The notes under the pieces were generated by a model. It searched no databases and had not been told where the DNA came from. It was given only the letters and a program-made list of their open reading frames with translations. Below are positions 1-8,907 of a stretch of 37,927 bases of DNA, piece by piece. Within the stretch, counting starts at the first letter, position 1, and each line of letters opens with the position of its first letter. Source of the DNA: an uncultured Saprospiraceae bacterium (GTDB lineage: Bacteria; Bacteroidota; Bacteroidia; Chitinophagales; Saprospiraceae); assembly GCA_937923465.1 (NCBI GenBank), contig CALDUB010000373.1, positions 1 through 37,927 on the forward strand. The letters run 5' to 3'. The position numbers were made by a program, and so were the translations under genes.

Positions 1-3000
1 AAACCAGTCCTTTATTAAATACTGCAAACTGTCCGGCGTGACGGCACGGATTTTTTCTAACAAGTCAAAAGAGGTCGTATAGTCGTCTTCTAAAAAGGCT
101 ACTTCTTTGGCATAATCACCAATGGCACTGTTAAATCGCTCCTCTCCAAGGTATTCTTGCATCGCATAAAAAACCTTTAATCCTTTTGGATAATGAATGT
201 AATTTTGATTGTTTGTTGACAAGATTAAAGGGCTTTCTTCTCCTGGTTCATAAGTCCGACCTTTAAAATAACGACGGATTTCCTCGTTCATGTAATCCCG
301 CGCCTTTTTGATGCCTTTGTGCTTCTTTTTCATCATCACATTGACATATTCAGGTATGGTTTCGTTGACCGATTTGGCACCGCGTCCCATTGGTTTTATT
401 TGATGTCCCCACCATTGATGCGCCACCTCGTGTACCGCGCCGCCATAGGCAAAATCAATACCGTCATGGTCTTTATCATCATGGATGTGTGAAATAAATC
501 CCGCCTCTTCACCAAATGGAATTACACTCGGATAACCATGCGCCGAAGCGCCGCCAACCTGCGCAAATTCAATAATACGTACCTGATTAAATTGATAGGG
601 CGTGAAATTATCAGAACAATAAATCAGTCCGTCACGCAGACCTTCTAACATGCGCTCAGCATTGTAAGCGTGCGAAGGATGATAATAAACTTCTAAGTCT
701 ATGTCCTCCCATTTATCACGCGCTACAGCGTATTCACCTGAGGTAAAAAGGTAGCTGTGTGAAATCGGCGCAGCTGTTTTGTAATGGAAATAATTGCGTC
801 CATCCGCCTTCCATTCGCGTTGTAATTGCCCTGGGGCAAAAGCTGTTTGCTTTGCAGAAGTACTGACGATTGCCTCAAAATCAATGCGTCTTTCGTCATT
901 ACTATCAAACGAATTTTGCAAGGCAATACTGTCTAATGGATGCGGGTCATTTTGCAGACCTGTCATGTTTAACATGCGGCGTGAATAGCCTAACCAATAA
1001 CCTAATCTTGGCGATATTTCATCATTGATGAATGTTCCGTCAGACTTGACCCATTCGCTGGTGTACATCCAACCTTGTTTGTCGGTATGCATAGAGAATG
1101 TCATTGCTAAATCCTCTCCAGGCTGTAATCCTTTGTCCAAAATAACGATATCAAAGTTTGCAAAATCAGCAATTTCATCGCGACTATGAATGTGATACGG
1201 ACGATTAAAATCATAAGTATGATTCAATCCGTAAAGATAATTTACGGTCAAAGTGTCCATGACTTCATTCGACATATTTGTCAATAAATAGGTACCTTTT
1301 GCGTCAAATGTACGCTCTTCGGGAAAGAGATTCATTTCTATTTTGACAGACTCAATCTTTGGCATTTTCAAGAATTGAAAGTGACTGTATTTCTTCTCTG
1401 CTTCTAATAAAATGGGCTTGCGAGTACTATTTGTATAGAAATCTCTCGCGATATTGTCTTGATAAAAAATAGTAAAACCAAAACTTAAAAATCCTACAAA
1501 CAAAGCCAATGCTACGCCACCCAAAGGAGAAGACATATGCATTTTCATCAAAGAGAAACGTTCTTTAAAGCCTCTCGACATTCCGCGTCTCCACAAAAAA
1601 TAAGAAGCACACAAAAGGATAGAACCGCACAATATCCAATACAATTTGTAAAAGAAATAAGGTTTTAAAAGTGGTCCGTAACCAGCTAAATCAGAGTAAG
1701 GTATTCCTGTGCCATTGCCGACACTGGCATTGTACCGAAAGACAGTTTGAGTGAAAAAATCTAAGCCTAATTCTGGTGCGACATCTATTATTCCGACCAT
1801 TCCCATGGCAAATAAAATCAAAAAAAAGAAGGCTAAAAAGGTGTTTTTAAATAATGTGTGTATAAAAATTGATAGCATTACCCAAATCGAAAAATGCAAT
1901 AAATTAATGATGTATAACTCAAAAAAGTATTGACCAAATTCATAATTGAAGTAGCCCATATAAGTTTGATAACCCACGCCTACCAACATCAGAATAGTCA
2001 ATAAAATTGCTTGCATTTTTACAAGTGCAATGAACTTAGAAAATAACAAAGTGCCATTTGGTATTGCACAAACATCGGTGAGTTGCATCATTTGTGCGTC
2101 GCGCGCTCGATTGATGACAAGTCCGGTGTACAGAAAGGTCATTACATTAATGAGCATGGAGAAAAACATCAGAGGAAGGTCTAGCATTTTTCGAGTAACA
2201 GGATAGTGTTGTGTACCGAAACGCATTCCTCCATTAGCGACCATAAAAGCGACTGCGCCAAAACCAACCAATATCAAAATACTAAAGGCTTTACTCTTAA
2301 TGATGTAATGAAAATCGACTTCGGACAGCTTCCAAGCATTCTTGACTTGTTGTATCCAAGAGAAGTCGAAATTAACTTTTGGAATCACAACGCGCGTGAT
2401 ATTTCTAAAATTTTCTTTGACAGGAACTTCACTCTTTTTCTTTCCAAAATTAAAGCCCGTCACTTCTTGCACAAAGGCGAATTTTTGATATAAATATCCA
2501 AAAACAAGTCCTGCCAATGCCAACCAAAACAAGCGATTATACAAAACCAATCCAGTCCATGGCAGCGACTCGTTGTTATACTCTTCTATTGTCCAGTACC
2601 CCACATATTTTCTCAGTGCGCCCAAACCAAAAGGGTCTAAAAACCCACTCAAATCTGGATAATCTAATACTAAACTCCCCGTTATTTTTCGGAAGAGATA
2701 AAAGACAAAAACGGTAATAAAACCCGCATAAACATTACGTGACAGCGCAACAACTGCAAAGGTACAGACGGACAATAAAAACACATTTGGCAATTCAATA
2801 ATCAGCATTGGCTCTAAGTACTGACCGATGCGAAAAGGTTGAATTAATTGAGGATTTCCCCAAGGTGCTAATGAGCCTAAAAATAGCCCAAAATGCAACA
2901 AGACCAAACACAAAAACACCATTAAAAAAGAGCTAAAAAACTTAGCTAAAAGGTATTTGCCTTTCTCCAAAGGATAGGCATAAAGCACGCTATGCATCCG

Positions 3001-3252
3001 CGTATGATAATCCCGAAATAGCGACATCCCAACAAAACCCGGCAGTATAAAATAAATCAACATCACAAAGACGTTGCTAATTTTAAGAATACCAGAGGCT
3101 GAATTAATAACCTTCCCTTGCCATCTTGTCGAAACTTCACCCGACATACTACCTTGGGAAAGCCATGGGATTATAAAGAAAAAAATGAGGCAAAACCAGG
3201 TGAAGGGGTTCTTGAGCCAGTATTTGAGTTCAAAATTGAATATCGTTTTCAT
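1..3252 (-). CDS. ABC-2 type permease fused to M1-family aminopeptidase (3' end beyond window)
   Basis: An open frame of 1084 codons starts with MKTIFNFELKYWLKNP at 3252 and is still open at base 1, so the C-terminus is missing. The first ~600 residues are mostly hydrophobic membrane segments in two blocks, as in ABC-2 permeases that read like NatB or gliding-type transporters. The last ~400 residues are an M1 (gluzincin) peptidase. The zinc motif HEVAH is at residues 941-945, followed by WWGH and, exactly 18 residues after the second His, Glu964, giving HExxH-x18-E. A GGASAHGYP stretch before it fits the position of the substrate-binding GAMEN-like loop. The ATPase gene just upstream (3385-4269) is the obvious partner. 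The peptidase domain probably lies outside the cytoplasm, trimming or processing a transported peptide, but the substrate is unknown. Permease/M1 fusions are known in Bacteroidota, so the architecture itself is not new. Confidence 0.88.
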   Translation of the reverse strand, partial: MKTIFNFELKYWLKNPFTWFCLIFFFIIPWLSQGSMSGEVSTRWQGKVINSASGILKISNVFVMLIYFILPGFVGMSLFRDYHTRMHSVLYAYPLEKGKYLLAKFFSSFLMVFLCLVLLHFGLFLGSLAPWGNPQLIQPFRIGQYLEPMLIIELPNVFLLSVCTFAVVALSRNVYAGFITVFVFYLFRKITGSLVLDYPDLSGFLDPFGLGALRKYVGYWTIEEYNNESLPWTGLVLYNRLFWLALAGLVFGYLYQKFAFVQEVTGFNFGKKKSEVPVKENFRNITRVVIPKVNFDFSWIQQVKNAWKLSEVDFHYIIKSKAFSILILVGFGAVAFMVANGGMRFGTQHYPVTRKMLDLPLMFFSMLINVMTFLYTGLVINRARDAQMMQLTDVCAIPNGTLLFSKFIALVKMQAILLTILMLVGVGYQTYMGYFNYEFGQYFFELYIINLLHFSIWVMLSIFIHTLFKNTFLAFFFLILFAMGMVGIIDVAPELGLDFFTQTVFRYNASVGNGTGIPYSDLAGYGPLLKPYFFYKLYWILCGSILLCASYFLWRRGMSRGFKERFSLMKMHMSSPLGGVALALFVGFLSFGFTIFYQDNIARDFYTNSTRKPILLEAEKKYSHFQFLKMPKIESVKIEMNLFPEERTFDAKGTYLLTNMSNEVMDTLTVNYLYGLNHTYDFNRPYHIHSRDEIADFANFDIVILDKGLQPGEDLAMTFSMHTDKQGWMYTSEWVKSDGTFINDEISPRLGYWLGYSRRMLNMTGLQNDPHPLDSIALQNSFDSNDERRIDFEAIVSTSAKQTAFAPGQLQREWKADGRNYFHYKTAAPISHSYLFTSGEYAVARDKWEDIDLEVYYHPSHAYNAERMLEGLRDGLIYCSDNFTPYQFNQVRIIEFAQVGGASAHGYPSVIPFGEEAGFISHIHDDKDHDGIDFAYGGAVHEVAHQWWGHQIKPMGRGAKSVNETIPEYVNVMMKKKHKGIKKARDYMNEEIRRYFKGRTYEPGEESPLILSTNNQNYIHYPKGLKVFYAMQEYLGEERFNSAIGDYAKEVAFLEDDYTTSFDLLEKIRAVTPDSLQYLIKDWF

Positions 3253-3256
3253 TGCA

Positions 3257-3377
3257 AAAGGTTGTAAAGTTGTAAAAGTTGTAGGCTTGTAAAGTTGTAT
3301 GCATCCATTACAGTCGTACTCGTCAGGGCAGAAAAAATCCGTGTTAAATCTGTGTTTTCCGTGTTCATCAGTGTTCC
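3257..3377. repeat. Two short degenerate tandem repeats between the ABC ATPase and permease genes
   Basis: Bases 3257-3300 repeat a unit close to GTTGTAAAA four to five times, directly before the permease start. Bases 3334-3377 repeat a unit close to TCCGTGTTAAATC, with variants TCTGTGTTT, TCCGTGTTC and TCAGTGTTC. Neither has coding character. They are two of about eight such low-complexity blocks found in spacers across the window. Confidence 0.6.
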
Positions 3378-3384
3378 GACCAAA

Positions 3385-4269
3385 TCACGCTGGCATACTT
3401 TCATCCGCCTTCAAAGCAATGAAATACACATCCTCCAAGTCAGGCGTCACCACCTCAAAGTCAGGTCCTGGTTTTACATCAGAATGCACCCGAATATTGA
3501 TACTATTATCAGCATTATAGCCCGAAGAAAGCAGGTCATAGATAGCCTCTGCCGTTTCAAATTCATCTCTTGGAATAGTCTTCTGCCAAATCATACCTTT
3601 AAGTGAATCCGTCGCTTGTATCGGAGTCGTTTGCTGCAAAATCCGCCCACCATTCATAATAGCCATTTCATTACACAGTTCTTTTACATCATCTACAATG
3701 TGTGTGGAAAATATGACCGTATTCTCCGTTCCGATTTCGCGGAGAATATTGAGAAAACGTAATCGCTCTGCGGGGTCCAAGCCTGCCGTGGGTTCATCTA
3801 CAATGATGAGTTGAGGACTATTCAAGAGTAACTGTGCAATACCAAAACGTTGTTTCATTCCTCCAGAATAACTGCTTACGTCCTTCTTTCTCACTTCAAA
3901 AAGATTGGTTAAGCGCAGCACTTCTTCGATAAGGATACCCCGTTCTTTTTTAGAAGCGATACCTTTTAATACTGCGAAATAATCCAATAATTTCTCAGCA
4001 GATACTTTTGGATAAACGCCAAATTCCTGTGGTAAATATCCCAAGATTTTACGCAGACTCATTTCATCCTTTAAGACATCAATATCATTGAAAACAATGC
4101 TGCCGCTATCTGGTGTTTGTAAGGTGGCAATGGTACGCATGAGGGTAGATTTCCCCGCGCCATTCGGTCCTAAGAGTCCGAACATTCCTTTGCCGATTTG
4201 GAGGTTTAGATTGTCCACGGCTTTTACGCCGTTGTTGTATGTTTTGGTGAGATTTTTTATTTGAAGCAT
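3385..4269 (-). CDS. ABC transporter ATP-binding protein
   Basis: A 294-residue ATPase with the full set of ABC motifs: Walker A GPNGAGKST (about residues 34-42), signature SYSGGMKQR (about 138), Walker B LIIVDEPTAGLDP and the switch His in STHIVDDV. The order and the C-terminal extension of about 80 residues fit the CcmA/NatA-like subfamily that energises ABC-2 permeases. It should hydrolyse ATP in the cytoplasm and drive the permease/M1 protein encoded 132 bp downstream. A TACATTTG -7 box (4398-4405, minus strand) lies about 130 bp upstream of the start, so the pair is probably one transcription unit. Substrate unknown. Confidence 0.93.
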   Translation of the reverse strand: MLQIKNLTKTYNNGVKAVDNLNLQIGKGMFGLLGPNGAGKSTLMRTIATLQTPDSGSIVFNDIDVLKDEMSLRKILGYLPQEFGVYPKVSAEKLLDYFAVLKGIASKKERGILIEEVLRLTNLFEVRKKDVSSYSGGMKQRFGIAQLLLNSPQLIIVDEPTAGLDPAERLRFLNILREIGTENTVIFSTHIVDDVKELCNEMAIMNGGRILQQTTPIQATDSLKGMIWQKTIPRDEFETAEAIYDLLSSGYNADNSINIRVHSDVKPGPDFEVVTPDLEDVYFIALKADESMPA

Positions 4270-4271
4270 AA

Positions 4272-4310
4272 TTAAGATGTTAGATATTAGACTTTAGATG
4301 TTAGACTTCC
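4272..4310. repeat. Degenerate TTAGATGTTAGAC tandem repeat
   Basis: Four imperfect copies of a 9-10 bp unit (AGATGTT, AGATATT, AGACTTT, AGATGTT) stand directly upstream of the ABC ATPase start codon. The same unit recurs at 12919-12952 and 21130-21180, each time just before a minus-strand start codon. Confidence 0.6.
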
Positions 4311-4397
4311 GCTCTGACTTGTTCACTTTTTTTGTCAGAATGAACTTCAATACTTCTAAATATAAATGCGGATTTTGCTTTGCCGCTTTTGTTGTTA

Positions 4398-4405
4398 CAA
4401 ATGTA
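4398..4405 (-). promoter_or_regulatory. Candidate Bacteroidota -7 box for the ABC operon
   Basis: On the minus strand this reads TACATTTG, matching the TAnnTTTG consensus of Bacteroidota housekeeping promoters. No good TTTG box is seen 19-21 bp further upstream, so this is only a partial promoter match. Its place 129 bp before the ATPase start suits a promoter for both ABC genes. Confidence 0.4.
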
Positions 4406-4571
4406 GATGCGAAAACAATGGATTGGAAAAACTAATGGTCAACGGACGAAAAGTCATGATGAAAGTCAGAAAATTACTACTTTGAGGTGTCTTTTACCTT
4501 TCATCATGGGAATTGGGACGTTTGTCATCGGTTTTTGGGACATAGTGTTGATTGACTTAAATTTGCACTGT

Positions 4572-4654
4572 AGGTGTCGGACACTTAGAGTTTCAGAAAG
4601 AGTAAAATCTTTCAGTTTACTTCTAAATTTAGTAAAGAGTAGTGTCTGACACCT
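4572..4654. repeat. 83-bp inverted-repeat element with GTGTCnGACAC ends
   Basis: The ends are AGGTGTCGGACACT (4572-4585) and AGTGTCTGACACCT (4641-4654), inverted copies with one difference. Each arm is itself a palindrome, GTGTC-n-GACAC. A third related word, GTGTCCGACAT, is at 4750-4760, and a separate 7-bp stem TACCTG...CAGGTA lies at about 4662-4680. The rest of the 4270-4778 gap shows no credible gene; short frames there cross the repeats. This resembles a REP or MITE-like element, but no transposase is near. Confidence 0.55.
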
Positions 4655-4778
4655 GTAATGAGTACCTGCAAAACAGGTATCATACACTTTATTATTTTTA
4701 CTTAATTTTCGGATGATGTTCTAACTTCCTTCCGTCGATTAAACTTAAGTGTCCGACATCTTCCTTGAATGACTAAAT

Positions 4779-6230
4779 ATGAACCAAATCTTAAATAAAA
4801 TCGAGTCCTTATTATTTCGTAATACGCTGTGGATTTTCATAGCAGGTATTCTCTTTTCGAGTATGTCTATTACGCTGAATATGAACGAGCAAACCTGGAG
4901 TCGTTATCTTGGTTTTGTGTTTAACTTGTCTATATATTTTTCTCCTATTTTATTATTTGCTTTCTTTAGAGAAACTATCGAAAAGCGTCTTTCTCTCCCT
5001 GTCTTGATAGTCCTTTGGTTGGTCATTTTTGTTGCGCTGCCTTCTTTGATGAATAACATGGAAGTCTATGAAATCTGGGGCATTGAAACCTTCGATGAGA
5101 TTTTAGCGATTATGTGTGCTACTGTTCTTTTCTTTTCAGAAATTGCCATTCAAATCGCACGCTTTGAACAACATAAATCACTGGGTAACAAACTATTAAA
5201 GAAAATAAAACTGGAACAAGGCATTCTTGCTTTTATGGTCGTCTTTTCGATATTCTACATCAGCATTGGTTGGAAACAACATGCAGGAGGACTTACTTTT
5301 GCTAATTTCCCAAGTTATTTATCATCTATTTTTCAGGTCTTTATTATACTTTCTATTTACTATTTTTTCTACTGGGTCAACCATTATGTTTTGATATTGC
5401 GTATCTGGAAAAAACGTGGTTTCATCTATTATTTGCTGGCTTTTGCAGCGACGATTATTGTATTTTATCCGATAGCTGCACAGTTGATTTATTGGTTGCC
5501 GATTGGTCATGAAACCGATATTCACCCTGTTAATAGTGGACAGATTTTCGAGGAAATGAATTGGCTTATTCCTCTAATAGGAATGACTTTGAGTACTCCT
5601 TTTATTTTGATGATTCGCTGGTTAGAACAGTCAAAAGAGTTGGAAGAAATGGCAAAAGAGAAGTCGGAAACGGAATTGAGTTTACTCAAACAACAAATCA
5701 ATCCACACTTCTTTTTTAATACGCTCAATAATCTTTACGCGCTGAGTATCACGAAAGACAAACAGACGCCTGAGGTAATTTTACAATTGTCAGAATTGAT
5801 GCGCTACACGATTTACAAAGGAAAAGAAGAAGGCGTTAAATTATCGGAGGAAGTGAAGTATATTGAGGATTATATTCAACTGCAAAAGATACGACTGCAT
5901 AAAAAATTGGACTTCCGTTTTGAGAAAAATTTAGAAGATAGTAGCATTGATATTCCACCTTTATTGTTTATTAACTTGGTGGAAAATGCTTTTAAACATG
6001 GTATTGAACCCGCAGAAGGAGACTGTTTTTTACATTTATCTTTGCAAGCTGATGAAAATGAGTTGGTCTTTATTTGCAAAAATTCAGTGGAAGGAAAAGT
6101 AGAGGAGTCATCTGGCGTGGGCTTGAAAAATTTGCGGCGTAGGTTGGAATTGCGTTTTCCAAATCGTCATCAATTGGAAGTCGAAGAATTTGAAGAGAAT
6201 TATAGTGTTCGTTTGGCTATTTCTTTTTAG
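4779..6230 (+). CDS. LytS/YehU-type sensor histidine kinase
   Basis: A 483-residue membrane kinase. The first ~280 residues hold about seven or eight hydrophobic segments with no recognised sensory domain. They are followed by a short helical linker (ELEEMAKEKSETELSLLK) and the His_kinase domain typical of this family, QQINPHFFFNTLNNLYAL, with the phospho-acceptor His310. The C-terminal ATPase part has the N box LVENAFKHGI and the short G box SGVGLKNLRRRL. It should autophosphorylate and pass phosphate to the LytTR regulator encoded 112 bp downstream. Together they form a standard LytSR-like pair; the signal is unknown. Confidence 0.92.
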   Translation: MNQILNKIESLLFRNTLWIFIAGILFSSMSITLNMNEQTWSRYLGFVFNLSIYFSPILLFAFFRETIEKRLSLPVLIVLWLVIFVALPSLMNNMEVYEIWGIETFDEILAIMCATVLFFSEIAIQIARFEQHKSLGNKLLKKIKLEQGILAFMVVFSIFYISIGWKQHAGGLTFANFPSYLSSIFQVFIILSIYYFFYWVNHYVLILRIWKKRGFIYYLLAFAATIIVFYPIAAQLIYWLPIGHETDIHPVNSGQIFEEMNWLIPLIGMTLSTPFILMIRWLEQSKELEEMAKEKSETELSLLKQQINPHFFFNTLNNLYALSITKDKQTPEVILQLSELMRYTIYKGKEEGVKLSEEVKYIEDYIQLQKIRLHKKLDFRFEKNLEDSSIDIPPLLFINLVENAFKHGIEPAEGDCFLHLSLQADENELVFICKNSVEGKVEESSGVGLKNLRRRLELRFPNRHQLEVEEFEENYSVRLAISF

Positions 6231-6243
6231 ACTTAGGCACTCA

Positions 6244-6312
6244 CGAGGGAGCTACGCCCCAGATTCCTCCCTGCAGTCGGAATGACAAGCTAAAAACAAA
6301 GTTTTTAGCTTG
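6244..6312. repeat. REP-like palindromes between kinase and regulator genes
   Basis: Bases 6263-6284 contain an imperfect palindrome (ATTCC...GGAAT) of the type seen in REP sequences. They are followed by a perfect 12-bp stem CAAGCTAAAAAC / GTTTTTAGCTTG (6286-6297 and 6301-6312) with a 3-nt loop. No uridine run follows, so a full Rho-independent terminator is less likely than an attenuating or mRNA-stabilising hairpin. Confidence 0.55.
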
Positions 6313-6342
6313 GTAAAAATATACACTTAAAATTAATCTCGC

Positions 6343-7065
6343 ATGAAGTTACGCGCCCTCATCATCGACGATGAACCTCTAGCTCACAAAGTCATTTTGG
6401 AGTACGCAAAAGATGCGCCTTCTCTTGATATTGTGGGGCAATGTCACTTGGCGACAGAGGCATTAAAAATGCTGCGCGAAAAAGAAGTTGATTTACTTTT
6501 TCTTGACATTAATATGCCCAAATTGAAAGGTCTAGACTTTCTACGTACTTTGAGTAAAAAACCACTGGTTATTATCACTTCTGCTTATCAAGAATATGCT
6601 CTGGAAAGCTTTGAATTAGATGTCTGTGATTACCTTTTAAAACCCTTTCGTTTTGACCGTTTTTTAAAGGCGATAAATAAGGCGCAAGAACTATTTGCCT
6701 TAAAAAATGCATCTCAATCAATAAATCCCTTCCCTGTTAAAGCAACAGAAAAGGAAACCCAACAGTTATTCATAAAATCTGATAAACGACTGATTAACAT
6801 TAGTTTATCTGATATCTACTATTTGGAGAGTTATGGAAACTATGTAAAAGTATGGACAGAAAAAGAATTCATTTTAACGCCACGCACTTTATCTAGCTTT
6901 GTGGCGCAGTTACCTCAAAAAGACTTTATTCAAGTGCATAAATCCTTTATCATCAATCGAAAATTTATTGACTATACAGAGGGTAATGTGGTGCGCATGA
7001 AGAACGAAAACACGGTAGCAATTGGAAAGAATTACCGGGCGGATTTTAAGCGTTTTCTAGAATAA
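6343..7065 (+). CDS. LytTR-family response regulator
   Basis: A 240-residue protein. The receiver domain occupies residues 1-120, with acidic residues in LIIDDEP, the phospho-acceptor Asp55 in LLFLDINMPK, the Thr/Ser in VIITSAYQ and Lys in LLKPF. A linker is followed by a LytTR DNA-binding domain (about residues 136-238: YYLESYGNYVKVW, LPQKDFIQVHKSFIIN). Once phosphorylated by the upstream LytS-like kinase it should bind DNA as a dimer. The target is not evident; the protease gene begins 74 bp downstream and could be co-transcribed. Confidence 0.94.
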   Translation: MKLRALIIDDEPLAHKVILEYAKDAPSLDIVGQCHLATEALKMLREKEVDLLFLDINMPKLKGLDFLRTLSKKPLVIITSAYQEYALESFELDVCDYLLKPFRFDRFLKAINKAQELFALKNASQSINPFPVKATEKETQQLFIKSDKRLINISLSDIYYLESYGNYVKVWTEKEFILTPRTLSSFVAQLPQKDFIQVHKSFIINRKFIDYTEGNVVRMKNENTVAIGKNYRADFKRFLE

Positions 7066-7139
7066 ATTGAACATTCTTTGTAACTTGATTTTTGTCAAGA
7101 TAGTCCTCTAAACAACTATTCACATTTCAAGTACACCAT

Positions 7140-8345
7140 ATGAAAACACCTACAATATTCTCCTTACTTCTCTTCCTGTTGTTCTTTACAAGTTGTAATC
7201 GCTTAAAGACTATAAGTGTATTAAAATCTGGGACAACTAGCCAAACTAATTTCGTTGGTAGCATTCCTTTTGATTTCAGTAAAAAAATTCCATTCATCAA
7301 TGTAAAAATCGAAGGAAAGGAGTATCGTTTCATGTATGATACAGGTGCACCTTGTGTCATTTCTACAGAACTATATAAACAATTAGGACTAGAAGCATCT
7401 GCTACTTCAAAAGTAGGAGACTCTAGTGGTGTGAAAGAAAAGCAAATTTATACGACTCTCAATCAAGTTGAACTTGGAGGCATTAACTTTCAAGATATTG
7501 GTGCAATCGTTATGGATTTAAATACGTCTGAAATTTTCGATTGTCTCGATTTTGACGGTATCATTGGCGCCAATTTAATGCGCATGGCTAAATGGGAAAT
7601 TGACTATCAGAAGAATGTGCTACATTTTTCTGATAATATTAATAAACTGAACACAGAAGGAGAAAGCTATGTTTTAGATTTCTCTCCTGTCCGTTCTGGT
7701 ACGCCTTACGTAGATATCACAGTAGATGAAGTAATCGTAAAGAATGTCACTTTCGACACTGGTAGTGCAGGTTATTTAACTTTGCCCGCCAAGCCATTCA
7801 AAGACCTCTATCCTAATTCAGATACGCGTCAATCGGGTTATGGTGTGACAAGTTATGGTGCTTATGGTCCAAGTTCTTTGGATACTTCTTTTTATGTAAA
7901 AACGAACAGTATAAATATTGGAAAGCTAACGGAAAGCAACAAAATGATAGAATTAGAAAATCGAAATAAAGAAATATTAGGTAATCTCTTTCTAGAAAAT
8001 TATCGTGTCATAATGGATTGGGATAATGAAATCATTACATTATACCCTACTGTTGACAATACTGATAAAAATGACAATCTGGATAATTTCGGTTATAATA
8101 CTAGATTTGACAATCAAAAAGTGACCATTAGTTATATTTTCAATCAGTCTTCGGCAGACAAAGCTGGGCTAAAAGTTGGAGATGAAGTCATAAAAATTGG
8201 AGAGTTCAAAACGACAGACTTAACATCTGCCGAGCGCTGCGCTTTACTATTCAAACCTTATGATGACGTGGATAATATCTCTCTGGTTATATTGAGAGAT
8301 GGTAAGGAAATCAAGTTTTCGCTAGCTAGGAGCCCTCTATTTTAA
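7140..8345 (+). CDS. Lipoprotein retropepsin-like aspartyl protease with PDZ domain
   Basis: A 401-residue protein with a lipoprotein signal peptide ending in FTSC (Cys19). Two aspartyl-protease half-sites are visible: YDTGAP around Asp67 and FDTGSAG around Asp206, each followed by a hydrophobic flap-like region and an ILGN/IIGAN-type motif (IIGANLM, ILGNLFL). The last ~75 residues fit a PDZ domain (SADKAGLKVGDEVIKIGEF). This matches the aspartyl protease/PDZ proteins common in Bacteroidota. It should be anchored in a membrane on the periplasmic or outer face and cut peptides or damaged proteins there. It follows the LytTR regulator on the same strand, 74 bp away. Confidence 0.9.
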   Translation: MKTPTIFSLLLFLLFFTSCNRLKTISVLKSGTTSQTNFVGSIPFDFSKKIPFINVKIEGKEYRFMYDTGAPCVISTELYKQLGLEASATSKVGDSSGVKEKQIYTTLNQVELGGINFQDIGAIVMDLNTSEIFDCLDFDGIIGANLMRMAKWEIDYQKNVLHFSDNINKLNTEGESYVLDFSPVRSGTPYVDITVDEVIVKNVTFDTGSAGYLTLPAKPFKDLYPNSDTRQSGYGVTSYGAYGPSSLDTSFYVKTNSINIGKLTESNKMIELENRNKEILGNLFLENYRVIMDWDNEIITLYPTVDNTDKNDNLDNFGYNTRFDNQKVTISYIFNQSSADKAGLKVGDEVIKIGEFKTTDLTSAERCALLFKPYDDVDNISLVILRDGKEIKFSLARSPLF

Positions 8346-8410
8346 ATTACGATTTTCAGCAAATTTGTGACATTCATTTTTAACTCTAAAAAAATTAACA
8401 TCTTCCTTTT

Positions 8411-8636
8411 GGTAACGCGAAAAAAATAAATTCAGAATCTGGACAAGATTTTTTGCCCTTTAACCTACCCGTCCGCAAGCGGTTCACTACGTTAAAAATC
8501 CTTATTTAGCTAGGCTTCCGATACTCGGAACGCGGTATACGCGGTCTTCAAAACTTGTCCCGATGCTTTGCTCGGGAGCCCAAATTGAAAACAAAACTTC
8601 TCTACTCAGATTCTGAATCTATTTATACCGCGTTCC
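8411..8636. repeat. 226-bp palindromic element A with internal hairpins
   Basis: The outer arms pair as GGTAACGCG (8411-8419) with CGCGTTCC (8629-8636), then ATTCAGAATCTG (8430-8441) with CAGATTCTGAAT (8607-8618), then GGACAAG (8441-8447) with CTTGTCC near 8554. Inside are short GC hairpins: CCGCAAGCGG, TTCCGATACTCGGAA and CCCGA...TCGGG. The centre contains AAAATCCTTATTTAGC (8495-8510), whose reverse complement closely matches 32208-32223 in a second palindrome. It could be a mobile palindrome or a structured RNA. The rest of the 8346-8907 gap shows only the sigma-54-like site. Confidence 0.6.
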
Positions 8637-8805
8637 TAGATGTTTATTTGATTTTAGCTTTTCATTTTTTCCTGTCACACGATTTGGCGGAGAACCTCAA
8701 TTATTTTTGCATTCTCTCGCTACAATGAGCTATTTTCAGACAAAAAATATTAAATCTAAAACCGCTAAGATTCTCTCTTCTTATTTGTGACATTTCTCCG
8801 TTTTC

Positions 8806-8821
8806 TGGCATAAATCTTGCA
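8806..8821 (+). promoter_or_regulatory. Sigma-54 (RpoN)-type promoter
   Basis: TGGCATAAATCTTGCA matches the -24/-12 consensus TGGCAC-N5-TTGCW, with the invariant GG and GC separated by exactly 10 bp. Transcription would start near 8832, about 75 bp before the GG-leader peptide gene. No TAnnTTTG housekeeping box is seen in the same spacer. Sigma-54 promoters need an enhancer-binding activator, which is not in this window. Confidence 0.6.
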
Positions 8822-8907
8822 CTTTAGATGCACTGTTATCCTCTTACATTTCCCTCCTCTATTTTTAATTACTTCCCAATATATTTCATTTCAAAGTTTT
8901 ATTATCT

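Noticed and set aside
4407-4687. Short frames on both strands before the LytS-like kinase
   Set aside because: They overlap the GTGTCnGACAC inverted repeat and each other, and show no conserved or balanced protein sequence.
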